Below are positions 10,733 through 21,815 of a stretch of DNA of 64,000 nt, one piece after another. The translations under genes were made by a program, and so were the position numbers. This DNA comes from Cercospora beticola (Eukaryota; Ascomycota; Dothideomycetes; Mycosphaerellales; Mycosphaerellaceae): assembly GCF_033473495.1 (NCBI RefSeq), contig NC_088935.1, positions 1,798,001 to 1,862,000 on the forward strand. Reading direction: 5' to 3'. Under the pieces are notes generated by a model. That model did no database searches, was not told the origin of the DNA, and saw only the letters and a program-made list of their open reading frames with translations. Numbering within the stretch: the first letter of the stretch is position 1; each line of letters starts with the position of its first letter.

Positions 10733-11973
10733 AGAGCTCCACACCGGATAAGGAAATCACATCCCCAGCAGAGGAGCGGTAGCACATCGCCTGCTTCGTT
10801 CCTCAGCGATCAAATCGGCCCTCCTCTTGTGTAGTCTGGTACAACAGCGTGCATATGACCTCCTATGCATTGTCGCCAATTGCGGAGACTGCCCTTCTGG
10901 AAGGCCTACGAAGCTCTCGTGATCAAAGCTTTCATCTGCACAAAAGTTGACAGGGGGGGTTTCGGCGTCTGACCGCACTCCTGGGTCATGCTCGGCCTTC
11001 GCCAAGCGTAGATAAGGCATTTCCGCATCGCCGCAGTCAATTTAACTGAAGGCGATAACAGTCATGTGAGGTCCTGGGAGGCGCCCGATAATGCTTGACG
11101 CAACATCGTTCACAATCTCGCGGACACTTTATTCACTCATCAGCGAACGCGTAGCGTTCTTGCTCACAACTCGTGCCAACTGCGAAATCGCATCGGAGAT
11201 CAAGCGCAAGTCCTGCTTGCAGGCTTTGGATCAATGCGTGGAAGAAAATACCATGTCTTCACCCGCGCGCTGTTTCAAAGATGGACCATTGATATACCCA
11301 CGGAATCTACGAGCGATCAACCATATAGAAGAATAGAATCGGAAAGTATTCAAGTCAGATGCGCAGCTTAACCTATGTTCCAAAATGCCAACGTAGGCAA
11401 TGGCGAGTGATGGCTTGCAATTCACCTCAGTAACACAAGTTCGAACGTGTCGGCGCAAAATGAACTGCACGCATCTGGAGTCCGGGGTCAATAGCTGTCC
11501 TAGTCCCAATCGAGGATGCAACGAGTTATCCTTGAAGATCGTGAAATACAAGAGAACATGAGAAAATGTTTGCATCGCAATATATGTATCGGCCTATCTG
11601 TATTGCCAAGTTCTGCTGGACGGACGTCGTCGTCCAGCGAAATGTTCTGTCACATGGTCTGCGTCACTCATGATCATAGCCGACGTCTGAGAAATGAGCG
11701 ACGGCAGCAACACCAGTTGCGCACGATCCCCGCTCATATCATCATATGTACAGCTTCTCCAAAACCCACCACTCCGGGGCGGCAAATACTCCAAACCGTT
11801 CTGTGCTTTGTTTCCCAAAAAATCGAAGTCTATCCACAAAGAAGCATGCCAAAAATAAGTTGAACGCTGCTCGTCACGAATGAGTGAAGTGACTTGCTAG
11901 CGGATGACGAGAAGTGAAGAATCGTTGGGGTTGCCGATGTGTTTTGTTGCTTGCAGCGGTAGTGTTGCGCTGC
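10733..11973. other. Convergent intergenic region, nothing recognised
   Basis: This 1.2-kb stretch lies between the 3' ends of PTH2 and the BYS1-domain gene, so it should contain both terminators. Open frames of 80-115 codons on both strands lack family resemblance. No tRNA or repeat was seen. Confidence 0.5.
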
Positions 11974-12972
11974 TTATGCGCGGTGGCCATGAGCGTGCTC
12001 GTGTTCGTGCCTGCGGTGGCGGTTGTAGACGGTGGCCACTGCGGTAGCGTACGCTGTCTCGATCTCGGTGATGGTCACGCCGCCAGCTTCGTTCTTGGTG
12101 TAGACAGCGGTGACAGAAGTCGCCAAAGTTGTTGGGGTCGCTTGGGCAGCAGACTTCGAAGCATCCTTGTTGTTCCAGTTGTAGCCGTAAGGCGTAGGAG
12201 CGGCAGCAGGTTTAGAGCTTGAGCTTGAAGATGGCTCCTGGTAGTTTGGTGGCGACGCTGCTGATGGGGCTTCGTATGCTGGAGCAGATGATGCTGACGA
12301 GGGAGCTGCGGCATAGGAAGATGCGGCTGGTGCTGTGCCGTTGCTCGCAGTCTCACCGTTGTCGGCGGAAGTTCCGGTGCACAGTGTCACGGTGATGACA
12401 GCATCTTGGCCACATGATTGCATGCCATAGGCATCATCGGTGGAGTAACGGTATGCTTGTTGCTTGGGAGCGCACTCTGTGCCGTTCGCGGTGATTTCCC
12501 AGTCCTTATCCCATGGATTGCCATTCACGCAACTCAAATCGTACCAGATGATGCCATCAGAATGGGTTGTATACTCGTACTTTGAGCGCTCTGTTAGCAT
12601 CCAGAGCTTGTTAATAATTTATATTCGTGCCATACCTGCAGGATGTTGTCGAGGTTGTCAGTCTTGGACAGCTTGATCGACCAACCATTGCCATTGGACA
12701 GCGGAGTCCAAGGCTGCGACCACGAGGCGCCCGGAGCGAGGGAAGTATCCTCCTCCTCGTAGCCACCACCGGCCGATGGGACGTTGCACAACTTGACTGG
12801 GTAGTTGCAGTTGTTCTGGAAGTGAAGTGGTCAGGCTTGGCACGATGATTCTGAACTTTGGAGGACTCACCACAACATGGGCGCTACCCATTGATGACGA
12901 GCTGCTGTAGCCATAGTCTGCGACGGCAGCCGAAGCAAAGAGAGCGAAAGATGCAATCGCAGTGTTCTTCAT
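11974..12972 (-). CDS. Secreted BYS1-domain (thaumatin-like) protein with His-rich tail
   Basis: Exons 12972-12871, 12815-12636 and 12579-11974, all phase 0, give 295 residues. The signal peptide is MKNTAIASFALFASAAVADY. The core carries the BYS1 pattern: N-N-C-N-Y-P-V after a short linker, an SLAPGASWSQPW block, GWSIKLSK, then EYTTHSDGIIWYDLSCVNGNPW and a Cys-containing end (SCGQDAVITVTLC). BYS1 proteins were first described as yeast-phase specific in Blastomyces; their biochemical role is unknown. A long Ser/Ala/Pro-rich region follows, and the tail RHRRHEHEHAHGHRA is His-rich and could bind metal, which is inference. Splice sites are GTGAGT..CCAG, and GTATGG..AAAG after a GCTAAC branch site. 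No hydrophobic GPI tail is present, so it is probably released or wall-associated. Confidence 0.85.
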
Positions 12973-14996
12973 GTTTGCGACGCTGGGTAGGTCAAGGTGA
13001 AGTGATCCGGCTTGCGAAGCTCAACTTTGCGCTGGTAGTTCAATTGGTCCAAGGGCCGACCAAAAATTGGGTAAATCGGCAGTCTAAGGGAGTGTATCGA
13101 AGCTTGCAGTAAAAGAGTGGTACTGCACAGCAGTGATGCGACCAAATGCGCAGGTAGAAGTCGCTGGTATAGAGATTGTGTGGACAAGGGGGAGGAGCGA
13201 AAGATCTTCAGCGAAAGATCTTCAACCGCGCGTCGCTGCGAACTCTTTTAATCTCAAGGGAACACTATGGTCCCCACCGAGCAGAACGAGCATGATCGGG
13301 TCCCCTCGACAACTGACGAGTGCAGCACGCACGAGGAACAGGCTTTGCCCCTTGACAGCCGCGGCCCCGATCAATCAGCAGCCAGCCCTACAGGTTCATG
13401 CAGCAGCGGGTCAGATTGGACAGGGGATGTAGAAACTGCGGCAGACAGGCACAGCCGTGTTCCTCTGTGACTGGGCGAAATGTTTGACGACTCCAGCTCC
13501 GCGATTCGCTGGACGCAGACGGCTCTTTTGCCGTACCTGCACCATTCCGACGTGGAAGAGAAATTCTTTTTTTCACCGCTACTGCAGGTTAGGGCCCGGA
13601 TTTGTGCATACTGTTCCTGATGCCGTATCGTTGCCGTGCGAAGTGCCAGTCTCAACGTGCGGGTTCTCCACCGCTGACGAAATTTTAGTTGGCAGTTGGC
13701 AGCCTTGCGTTCTCGCCCTTCTGGGCAACCGCTAGTCCATGTCTTGGTCGCACACAAGACTTCTGGGCAGCACGTGAAAGCCTTGACAGCATCATCCACG
13801 CCTACTCACGCTTGCTGTCGCTTGTCATGTTGAACCTCGTACATCGTCGGCGATGGCAATCCGTTCGGTTGGGGCCACGTAAGCGGGAAGCGAGTTCGGG
13901 CGGCAACGTGGCCAACCATTGATTGTCCTGCCGTCCGACCTCACGTTTCAGCACAACGCCGCCATTGCTGTGGTTGTATACCGCGGCGTGTACAGCAGGG
14001 TGTTGTTCGTCAAGCAAAACATGTCACCTTTGGTAGCGAAAAGTTGAGCGAGCGCCCTCTTCGCGCCGCATCAGACTTTGCGTTTTCGTGTGCGTTGCGC
14101 GAATCGCTAGCCTGCTTGCGACGAGTCGCATCTCGAAGCGAAGGTCCTGAAACTACGGCAGACGTGGACGAAATATTACGACGCTCAGAGATAGCGCCAT
14201 ATTGTCAGGACTCAGAAGATACTTGCGCTCGGTCCAGCACGGAGCACGAGCACAGCATATCAGGACGACCTTCGAGCACCACTGCCGCTGTGACAGATGT
14301 TTGCGCCTGCTGTCAGCTCCAATCCTTCGTCTTAAATCCTGACGATAGGTGGATATGCTGGAGCTGGTAGCTGTTTGAGGTCGGCGATTGGCGAGCGAGA
14401 GCTGTTCTGGCAAACGATCCAGCGGCTCAGCAAAGACGAGCAATCTTCAGTGCAGGTATTGAAGGGGCACGGCATGGCCTGACAATGGAGAGTGAGAGAC
14501 TCTCTGACTCCGGTGTGCCTCGGCGGTGCAAGAACAATGCGTTGATATGAGGCGATCTGTGCTTGAGGTATAGGTCTACTGTGTCAAAGTTCAGCACACG
14601 TGCGTGCAGCTTTACAAGCGTGTGACAAGAATTGCATTGCTGCGCTACGCTTGTGTCAACCAGCGATGATGTGGCCTGCCATCGTTGTCTTCCTAGTGCA
14701 GAGAAAGGTGGCTGGGGAGCGATGCTATATCCCAGCTTGTCGCGTCTTGGGAGCACGCGGACTGCAGCGGCAACAGAAAGCGGGATCGCGACTGGTGTGC
14801 TTGTACCAAGGCCATTGCTCCTCTATTGACCACAGACTGTAAGTAGCCGATGGCACACCTAGACTGAGGGGAAAGCGAACGAGATGTCGTGCTAGTGTGC
14901 AGAGTATTATGCATATACCCGGGATCACAGCACTTGGTCGCTCTCTTCAAGTGATGTTGAAAATGCCGAGGCCAACTTGCTCTGTTGATCCCCAAG
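12973..14996. other. 2 kb without a recognisable gene
   Basis: Upstream DNA of the BYS1-domain gene, followed by the 3' flank of the GNAT gene. Frames of up to 145 codons occur on both strands, but none resembles a known protein or shows a consistent exon structure. A 14-bp tandem duplication lies at 13197-13224. Confidence 0.5.
13197..13224. repeat. Perfect 14-bp tandem duplication
   Basis: GCGAAAGATCTTCA occurs twice head to tail. It lies about 225 bp upstream of the BYS1-domain gene start. It may be a simple slippage product or a doubled regulatory site. Confidence 0.85.
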
Positions 14997-15810
14997 TTAT
15001 GGACGCAAGGCGCCAAACATGAGAGCGTTCTTGAACACGCCACCTTTGCAAATCTGCCTCTCACGACGGCCTTCGAGTTCCAAGCCGCTTTTTTGTAACA
15101 ACTTGGCTGAGGCAAGGTTGCCCTCGACAACTTCGGCGTTGATACGGGCGAGGATTCCGAATGTCTTCCACGACCATCCGACGAATGCCGGTACCTGTGT
15201 TACATCAGTCTCGCGACATACTTCAGGTCCTCGGTCCTTACAACTCGGCTCATCACGCCCTTGCCCCAATGTTCTTCTGATAACCAATACCCTATTTCAG
15301 CTGTGTGAAAGTAGACGTCTACAAGCTGGTGAGCTGCTGGAGCCTTCTCGCAGGTCGAATAACATACCTGATCCAAAATCTAGACCAATTGAGCCACATG
15401 CCTCATCGTTGATGGCAATTGCGTAGTGCGTGCACATCAATGGGCCCGAAGCACCATTCTCGTATGTCCAGTCGCCGGAACGCACGCAGTTCTTTTCGCT
15501 TAGGCAGTGCTTGATCCAGAATGTAGCATTCTCTTCAGTATAAGGGTGAGGCTAGCTATAGTCAATCGACGAGGAAATAAATTACAAACATGAATGCTCA
15601 AGCGCGTACGAAACGGTCTCTGAGCTGAAGCCAAAGCTTTTGGTTGTTGGCGTGATGCGACGCCGATTTCGCATCACTTAATCGCTGTGATCTGCGTTGG
15701 CATTTTTGGCCGGAAGACAATTTCGCTCAACTGACATGTTCGCGAACGGTAAGACCGTCACCAAGGTCTAGGATGATGCCATCCGCGAGTGATGTGCCCG
15801 AATGCGACAT
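14997..15810 (-). CDS. GNAT-family N-acetyltransferase (RimJ/RimL type)
   Basis: Five exons, 15810-15736, 15684-15610, 15551-15368, 15318-15242 and 15194-14997, give 202 residues with consistent phases. The protein begins with ILDLGDGLTVREH. A DAKSASHHANN segment followed by PHPYTEENATFWI is typical of Acetyltransf_3 proteins of the RimJ/RimL type. The acetyl-CoA loop is present as EEHWGKGVMSRV, matching the R/Q-x-x-G-x-G/A pattern, and NLASAKLLQKSGLELEGRRE is the usual final helix-strand. Three junctions restore family-typical sequence (RDRF to PHPY, GSG to DVYFHTAEIGYW, SRV to VPAFVGW). The first intron (GTCAGT donor) is less certain. The acceptor substrate cannot be told from sequence. Confidence 0.82.
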
Positions 15811-17387
15811 GGTGCTGCGCGACGCTGGTAGAAGGTCAGGTTCGACTGAAGTCTTGGACAAAATGCAAGGCTGCGGCTGACAGGCTCATATACTGCTCAA
15901 GGGATCCGCGTGGCTAAATGTAGGCCAATTCGGCATTTAGTATTTTGGCATCCGGCATGAATATGACTCACCAATCATCACGCAGAGCGAAGTGGCCTGG
16001 AAAGGGCTATAATACGAGATCAGTGTTTGACCCTAACGAGCGCTTTAGCTCTTCCTGGTTTCCGGCAACTCAGTCGCGCTCCTCCCAAGTCGTGCTGGCT
16101 CTTTCCATGATCGTGTAACGATGCGAATGCCTGGCTGTCGAGCAACAAAGTAGGGTGTCCCTTGCCTGCGCCCCGACTTGCGCTTGCAACTTCTCGCACC
16201 AAGACGTTGCCATTGATATTGCTGCTGTCACAGCTTCCAGCTACATGTATTCGCAGCCCATCAAATCGCATTCCACCAATATTGTCAGCGCATCGAAGAA
16301 GCGACATCATTCCACATCGACCACAACTTATCAAGCGATCCACAACTACCGGCAGCCCAAGCGGTGTTCCAAGACAGCCATACCAGCAACGAGCCGGCGA
16401 ACATGAATTCAATGCGCATCTACCAATAGCAGGGACAGAGGGCGGAAGGAGACCGTGGCGACCTTATCGGCATTTCTGTTGGCTGCACACTTGGAGGCTT
16501 GTTGTTCCTGTTCATCGTCTTCTACTGGATCGTTCCCGGCATATACAAGTGCTGCAAACCGAGGCATCAACTCGGGGCTTGAACGCACAGCGATGCCAAG
16601 AAGGCGAAGTCTCCCAGCACTGTCGGATAGGGCACTTTCAAGCCGTCTGAACGAAGCTGAGTGTATGCGAGACGAGGATACGATGCGCTCGGACATAGTT
16701 GACGAGGACCACAGGGCGCCGAAGGGTAGAATGTGGGAGGCTGGAGGATGCGGCATCGACAGTACGGGACGCGAGGGGCAGAAATTCGGGGGTTCGAGTC
16801 AGTCGTGTGTATTGTCCAAGTCGTTTCTGTTGTACTTAGCAAGGATGTGAGTGAAGGAAGGAAGCAGACTCATTTAGTCTCCGGTGAAAGTACAGGTCAT
16901 AGGTTCTCCTCCCGCGCCAGCAGCAGCTTCATCATTCGTCTCGCATGCTGCCACAAGATGGCCAAAGACCGTAAGGATGTAGGCAAGCTATGGTTTGTCC
17001 CAACTTTCAAGGCCCGACGGGCTCAGAAACGCTTTGGAATATAGCGCCCGGACAACGCACCGAGCTCACGAGGAGCTCAAGATGCGCGCCGCATTTGCTC
17101 TCAGATCTGTCAACCGGACGTGCTCCATTGTATTGTGTGAAGGTTCCATGGGTCGTTGAATTGTCGCAGCAGTCAACCTCAGCGCCCGAAGGTACGTCGG
17201 GACCGCTGGACACAGATCGTTGTGGTTGAGAGAGAAGAGAAAGTGGAAGAAGCTGCGGAAAGTTTTTGAGCAGTCGCGAGTCAGATCGGGCTTGGCGACG
17301 ACTTCGCCGACGCGCATCTGTGCTTTACCTGAACATCTTGCTGGCCGCCTTCGAACGCGCAATCACTGACTGACAGTAACAGCAAAG
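15811..17387. other. Upstream region of SNU66 with one possible gene remnant
   Basis: This 1.6-kb stretch separates the GNAT gene from SNU66, which are divergently transcribed. Apart from the membrane-segment remnant at 16218-16853, no recognisable coding sequence was found. A TPsiC-like GGTTCGAGTC at about 16794 lacks the other tRNA arms. Confidence 0.5.
16218..16853 (+). pseudogene. Possible decayed single-pass membrane protein gene
   Basis: One frame stays open from about 16218 except for a TAG at 16427-16429. It then encodes GDLIGISVGCTLGGLLFLF running into FYWIVPGIYKCC, a convincing membrane helix with GxxxG spacing and a basic-Cys boundary. It stops with TGA at 16580-16582. A second frame, open until 16850, continues with an Arg-rich tail (MPRRRSLPALSDR) that looks like the expected cytosolic part. 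This could be a gene broken by a stop and a frameshift, a spliced gene whose introns I cannot place, or chance. There is no clear branch site before the TAG and no upstream Met in the first frame. Unrecognised family. Confidence 0.25.
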
Positions 17388-19367
17388 ATGGCGTCAGCAG
17401 CTGATATCGAGCAGATGAACAAGGTCCGTATCTCGCTGGGCATAGCGCCGTTGCCAGTGCCTGGCGGCGACGGACCACAGTTCAAGAGCGGTGAGGACAG
17501 TGGCAGCGATGCTGAAGACAGCGATGACTTGAGCACCCTCGAGAAGCGCGCTGCAGCAGCAGGTAAGAACTGGGAGAAGCATGAGGCAGAGCAGAGGGAG
17601 AAACAAGAGCGGCAGAAGCGGAAGGATGCCATGAAGAAGGCTCGTGATCAGGCTGCTCGATTTGCCAAATTGGAGGGCAAAGGGTTGGGAGAGGACGATG
17701 GCGAAGAAGTGGATACGAGAACCTGGTTGCTGCAACAGAAAAAGCGACAGAAGAAGATCGAGAAAGCACGGAAACTGGAAGAGGAGCTGGCGGCGCGGGA
17801 ACAGCAGGCCGAGTACACTGCGCGTGATCTTGCTGGTGTAAAGGTCGGCCACGAGGCTACTGAGTTTGACGAACTCACCGGCGAGCAAGTGCTCACTCTC
17901 AAGGATCAAGAAATTGGCGATGACAGCGAGGACGACGAACTAGAGAATGCGGATCTGAAGGCGAAGGAGAAGCTGGAAGAAAAGCTACGACTGTTGAAGA
18001 AGCGTCCCGATTACGATCCAACTGAGCAAGATGGCACACAAAACTTGTTGTCCAAGTACGACGAAACCATCGACGGGAGGCAACAAAAGCGTTTCACGCT
18101 TGATGGAAGCGGCGTCAGCATCGAGGCTCGACGTAAAGTTGCAGCGGAGGAATCTGGCGGTACAAGCAAGGGAGTGAAAATCAGCCTTGACATTCTCAAG
18201 GACGACGCCCCGACCTCCGATTACGTTGACCCATCCACAATTAAAGTCAAGAAGCCCAAGAAGAGCAAGAGGGAGAAAAAGACACGACAGAAAGCCGTTG
18301 ATGAGGATGACGTCGTGCCTCCCACATCAACAGAGCAGCCGGAAGACTCAATGGATGTCGATGGTGATCAACCACAGGGCGCGTCTTCCAGCGCAAAGAA
18401 GCGAGCATTCGATTTCGACGATGACGACGATCTTCAGGCAAGGCTTGCTGCTACCCGTAGAGAAGCTCTGAAGAAGAGAAAGAAGACCGATGCCACAGAG
18501 ATCGCCCGACGAATGCGAGAGGAGATGCCTATCGATGAGCCTGATCAGGAGGAAGGCGGTCTCGTCATTGACGAGACATCTGAATTCGTGGCCAACCTGA
18601 AGAGGCCGGAGGAGCTGCAGGAGGAACGTTCACGCAAAGCCCGAACGCCGGACGAGGTCACTCATGACCAAGAAGCTGACGATGATGGCGACGTTAAGAT
18701 GGAGTCTTATGCCGACGCCGAAGAGGCTCAAGAACGCGCGCAACGAGAGAATTCCGAGGCTTCCAGACCTGTTGACCTCACGACGACTGGTCTCGAAGAA
18801 GAGGAGAACATGATCGGACAAGGTATTGGCGCCTCACTGGCCATGCTGCGCAAGCGCGGATTGATCGACAATGCCGATGCGGACCAGAAGGCCGAGAGGG
18901 AGCGACGGCGGGCCCAATTCCTAGCAGACAAGCAGCACCTGATCGATGAATATGATCGCAAAGCCAAGGAACAGCGTGAAGCTGATCGTCGCAGTGGTCG
19001 CTTCGATAAAATGAGCAACCGAGAGCGCGATGCGCTTGCTCGCCAACAGAACGAGCAAAGGGAGCAATTTATCGCGCGTCTGTTGGCTGACAAGTTCAAC
19101 AAGGAATACAGGCCAGACGTCAAGTTGCAGTACCACGATGAATTTGGACGCGAGATGAATCAAAAGGAGGCCTTCAAACACCTGAGCCACGCATTCCATG
19201 GCAAGGGCTCAGGCAAGCAAAAGACCGAGAAGAAGCTCAAGAAAATTGAAGACGAGAAGAAAAATGCATCAAAGGGCATTCTCAACATCTCCGACGAGGC
19301 CGGCTTCTCGAACGTGGGACAAGCGCAAGGGAAGAGGCAGAAGACGGCTGGTGTGCGCTTACAATGA
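17388..19367 (+). CDS. SNU66: U4/U6.U5 tri-snRNP protein Snu66 (SART-1 family)
   Basis: Spliceosome component needed for tri-snRNP function in the nucleus. Intronless, 659 residues. It starts with the family-typical block ADIEQMNKVRISLGIAPLPV; the human homologue has a similar short peptide near its start. Then come Lys/Glu-rich coiled-coil helices, DLAGVKVGHEATEFDEL and LTLKDQEIGDDSEDDEL (conserved in SART-1), DETIDGRQQKRFTLDG, and NMIGQGIGASLAMLRKRG. The C-terminus holds the DEFGREMNQKEAFKHLSHAF block and ends after an LNISDEAGFSN segment. The start (AAAGATGGCG) is the only sensible Met. Codon use and composition are like its neighbours. Confidence 0.95.
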   Translation: MASAADIEQMNKVRISLGIAPLPVPGGDGPQFKSGEDSGSDAEDSDDLSTLEKRAAAAGKNWEKHEAEQREKQERQKRKDAMKKARDQAARFAKLEGKGLGEDDGEEVDTRTWLLQQKKRQKKIEKARKLEEELAAREQQAEYTARDLAGVKVGHEATEFDELTGEQVLTLKDQEIGDDSEDDELENADLKAKEKLEEKLRLLKKRPDYDPTEQDGTQNLLSKYDETIDGRQQKRFTLDGSGVSIEARRKVAAEESGGTSKGVKISLDILKDDAPTSDYVDPSTIKVKKPKKSKREKKTRQKAVDEDDVVPPTSTEQPEDSMDVDGDQPQGASSSAKKRAFDFDDDDDLQARLAATRREALKKRKKTDATEIARRMREEMPIDEPDQEEGGLVIDETSEFVANLKRPEELQEERSRKARTPDEVTHDQEADDDGDVKMESYADAEEAQERAQRENSEASRPVDLTTTGLEEEENMIGQGIGASLAMLRKRGLIDNADADQKAERERRRAQFLADKQHLIDEYDRKAKEQREADRRSGRFDKMSNRERDALARQQNEQREQFIARLLADKFNKEYRPDVKLQYHDEFGREMNQKEAFKHLSHAFHGKGSGKQKTEKKLKKIEDEKKNASKGILNISDEAGFSNVGQAQGKRQKTAGVRLQ

Positions 19368-20102
19368 TTGCCTTTGCTGGGAGAATGGAAGGTTTCTATT
19401 GGACAGGTTAGTAAGCACCAACCATGCACATTCTGCGTCGCAGATATTCATCACGAATTGTTACAGTATCACGAACCATCACGAGCCCAAGTCGTAAGGT
19501 GAGTTTTCTTCTCTTTACCTGTCGGTTCTGCACGAAACGTGACACAAGTGATGCTCTGAGTAATCCAGCCAGCGCGAATTTCGGCCCTGGCAAACGACGT
19601 CTTGAGCGTTTCCCCGACGCGCACTCTTGTCCATACCCCGTAGCAATACTGTTGGCCACAGAGTGATCCAGCAGCTCACCGTAGTCTGTGTTGGGTAGAG
19701 TGAAGTAGAGGTAAGCAACGAGGCATAGCATGAATAGCCACAAATGCGGCCGAAGTATGACCTGGGCGGAGGTCAGGAGTAGGACACGTTTTTCATGCGC
19801 AATTTGGTCGCTCGGGCACATGTAGACGGAGCGCTGCGGATTTCAATTAGTCCGTTCGTAGCATGAGCAGAATAGATTCACCACGTTACGTTTCCAAGTC
19901 GTGCAGTGTGCAGAAACGCGTAGTCATGCGTTTGTGGTCGACGCGTCCGAGCTTTGTCCTTCCCGCACGCGACAGCACTTTAGCCACTTCCACTTCCACT
20001 GCCGCGACAACCCCAATACACCACAACTCACGACCGCCAAAGTGCGACAAAAGCGAAAAGTCTCTGAAACAACAAGCCTGCCGAATCTCACTGAAGACCA
20101 AC
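19368..20102. promoter_or_regulatory. Intergenic region upstream of EAF3
   Basis: About 735 bp between SNU66 and EAF3, both on the plus strand, so it holds the SNU66 terminator and the EAF3 promoter. A 137-codon minus-strand frame at 19408-19821 has one hydrophobic stretch but no family resemblance or good start context, and I do not call it. Confidence 0.5.
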
Positions 20103-21582
20103 ATGGCGCCTGCCTCCGGGACGCAAGCCATGTACGCCAAAGACGAACGTGTTCTGTGCTTTCACGGAGAACTACTCTACGAGGCGAAGGTCCTCGAAGC
20201 CAAGCTCAAAGATGCCGATGACAAGGCCGGCGGCCACAAGTATCGCGTCCACTACAAGGGCTGGAAGAATACGTAAGTTCAATCTCGTCCGTGGCTCGAG
20301 GCCTGGCTCGTGGTCCGAGTCTCCACGCCCTTCGATCGCATCAGTCAATTCTTGTCCTGCCCGTCATATTCGCAACGGCATGGTAGAGGCGAGAAGCATG
20401 CAGGTTCTTTGGGTACCTCATGCCACGCGACATTTCCGATCCCCATGTGGCGGCGTCGGTCGTTGTATCAGTGACAGTCACCACTTGGGGCTGTATCTGA
20501 CCGTGAGACACTCTTTACTGACACTGCTTCAACAACAGGTGGGATGACTGGGTTCCACAAGAACGATTGCGAAAGTTCACCGATGAGAACAAGGAGCTCG
20601 CACAGAATCTGAAGAAGGACATGGATGCTCAACGAAGAGCTGCAAGCGGTACAGAAGGGCCCGCCAGAAGGCGTTGAACGCGATACTAACCATGCTTTCC
20701 AGGAGTTTCGGCACGAGGGAGCGAGGATCGAAGCTCAGCGGCTCCGCCTCCACCACGGGGAACGAAACGCTCGAGAGATGTCGAAGGCATAGATAAGGCA
20801 AGTTGCTCTGTTCTCGCGTGCAAAGTCGCCGGCTAGGCGGTGACCAAAAGAAAATTCGACCCAGGCAGCCAGCACGTCTTGTCGCACTATTGCTGAAGCC
20901 TTTCATTGCGCCCGCGCATTATGTTGAATGCGATTGCTTGAATGGGGACTAACGTCTGGATACAGGAAGAGGAATTCGTACGTAGGCCAGCTGTACGGCT
21001 CTTCATACCGGATGTCCTCAAGAGCATACTAGTGGACGACTGGGAGAAGGTGACCAAGGAGCAGAAGCTCGTTCAGATTCCATCCTCGATGTCAATCACA
21101 CGCTTTCTGGACGACTACCAACAGTCCGAGAGTGTACATCGAAGAGCTGGTTCTGCAGATGCAGATATCCTCGAAGAAGTCATCGCCGGCATGAAAGAAT
21201 ATTTCAACAAGTGTCTGGGCCGCATTTTGCTATATCGCTTCGAACGTCCTCAGTTCTACGAGATGCACAAAAAGCTCGAGGCAGGGTCTGGAGACTATGC
21301 TGGCAAGACATTCTGCGACGTGTACGGATGCGAGCATTTGCTTCGGTTGTTCGGTGAGTGTTTGAAGAGACCACCCATTTTGCTACTCGGAACTGACTTG
21401 AGACAGTCTCTATGCCAGACCTCATTGTCCACACCAATATGGATGCGCAGTCAGTGAGTCGTCTACGCGAAGAGTTGGCCAAGATGACCCAATGGCTATC
21501 AAAGCGCGTCGATGTCTACCTCTCCGCTGAATACGAGCATGCGGGGCAGGACTACCTAGACGCCGGCAAGAATGGTGCTTGA
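20103..21582 (+). CDS. EAF3: Eaf3/MRG15 chromatin protein (chromo barrel + MRG domain)
   Basis: Subunit shared by NuA4 acetyltransferase and Rpd3S deacetylase complexes; its chromo barrel reads H3K36 methylation. Exons 20103-20272, 20539-20648, 20703-20797, 20966-21353 and 21407-21582 give 312 residues. The chromo domain holds VLCFHGELLYEAKVLE, KYRVHYKGWKNTWDDWVP (restored across intron 1) and ERLRKF. A short basic linker leads to the MRG domain with RLFIPDVLKSILVDDWE, DIPSSM-like spacing, GRILLYRFERPQF, YGCEHLLRLF and DYLDAGKNGA. Intron 3 (20798-20965) starts with GC: AAG|GCAAGT, with GACTAAC branch site and TACAG acceptor. It is the only non-GT donor I find here. Start chosen at AACATGG just before the domain. 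Confidence 0.94.
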
Positions 21583-21815
21583 ATTGCGATAGTGGCCGAC
21601 AGATGACAACTTGAACTTGCGATTTGGGTAGCATGGCGTTTGGTTGGTCAAGCTCTTCCTGGCACGATTTTTGGGAGCACAGACTTCTCGGACTTGGATT
21701 GTGCCTCCATCCACGGCAGTGACCACTGCTGCGCCTGGGTCTCATGGTTTAGTGACTCAGCAGACTGCACTGGCGACTGCACTGCAGTAGGAAACAAATG
21801 TATTCTCTAGCAAGC

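Noticed and set aside
13021..13091. GGTAGTTCAATTGGTCC resembling a tRNA D-arm
   Set aside because: No downstream anticodon or TPsiC arm.
16020..16412. 130-codon minus-strand frame between GNAT and SNU66
   Set aside because: No similarity, no promoter context, and it overlaps the better-supported plus-strand helix frame.
16786..16820. TPsiC-like GGTTCGAGTC suggesting a tRNA
   Set aside because: No matching D arm, anticodon arm or 7-bp acceptor stem within 90 bases on either strand.
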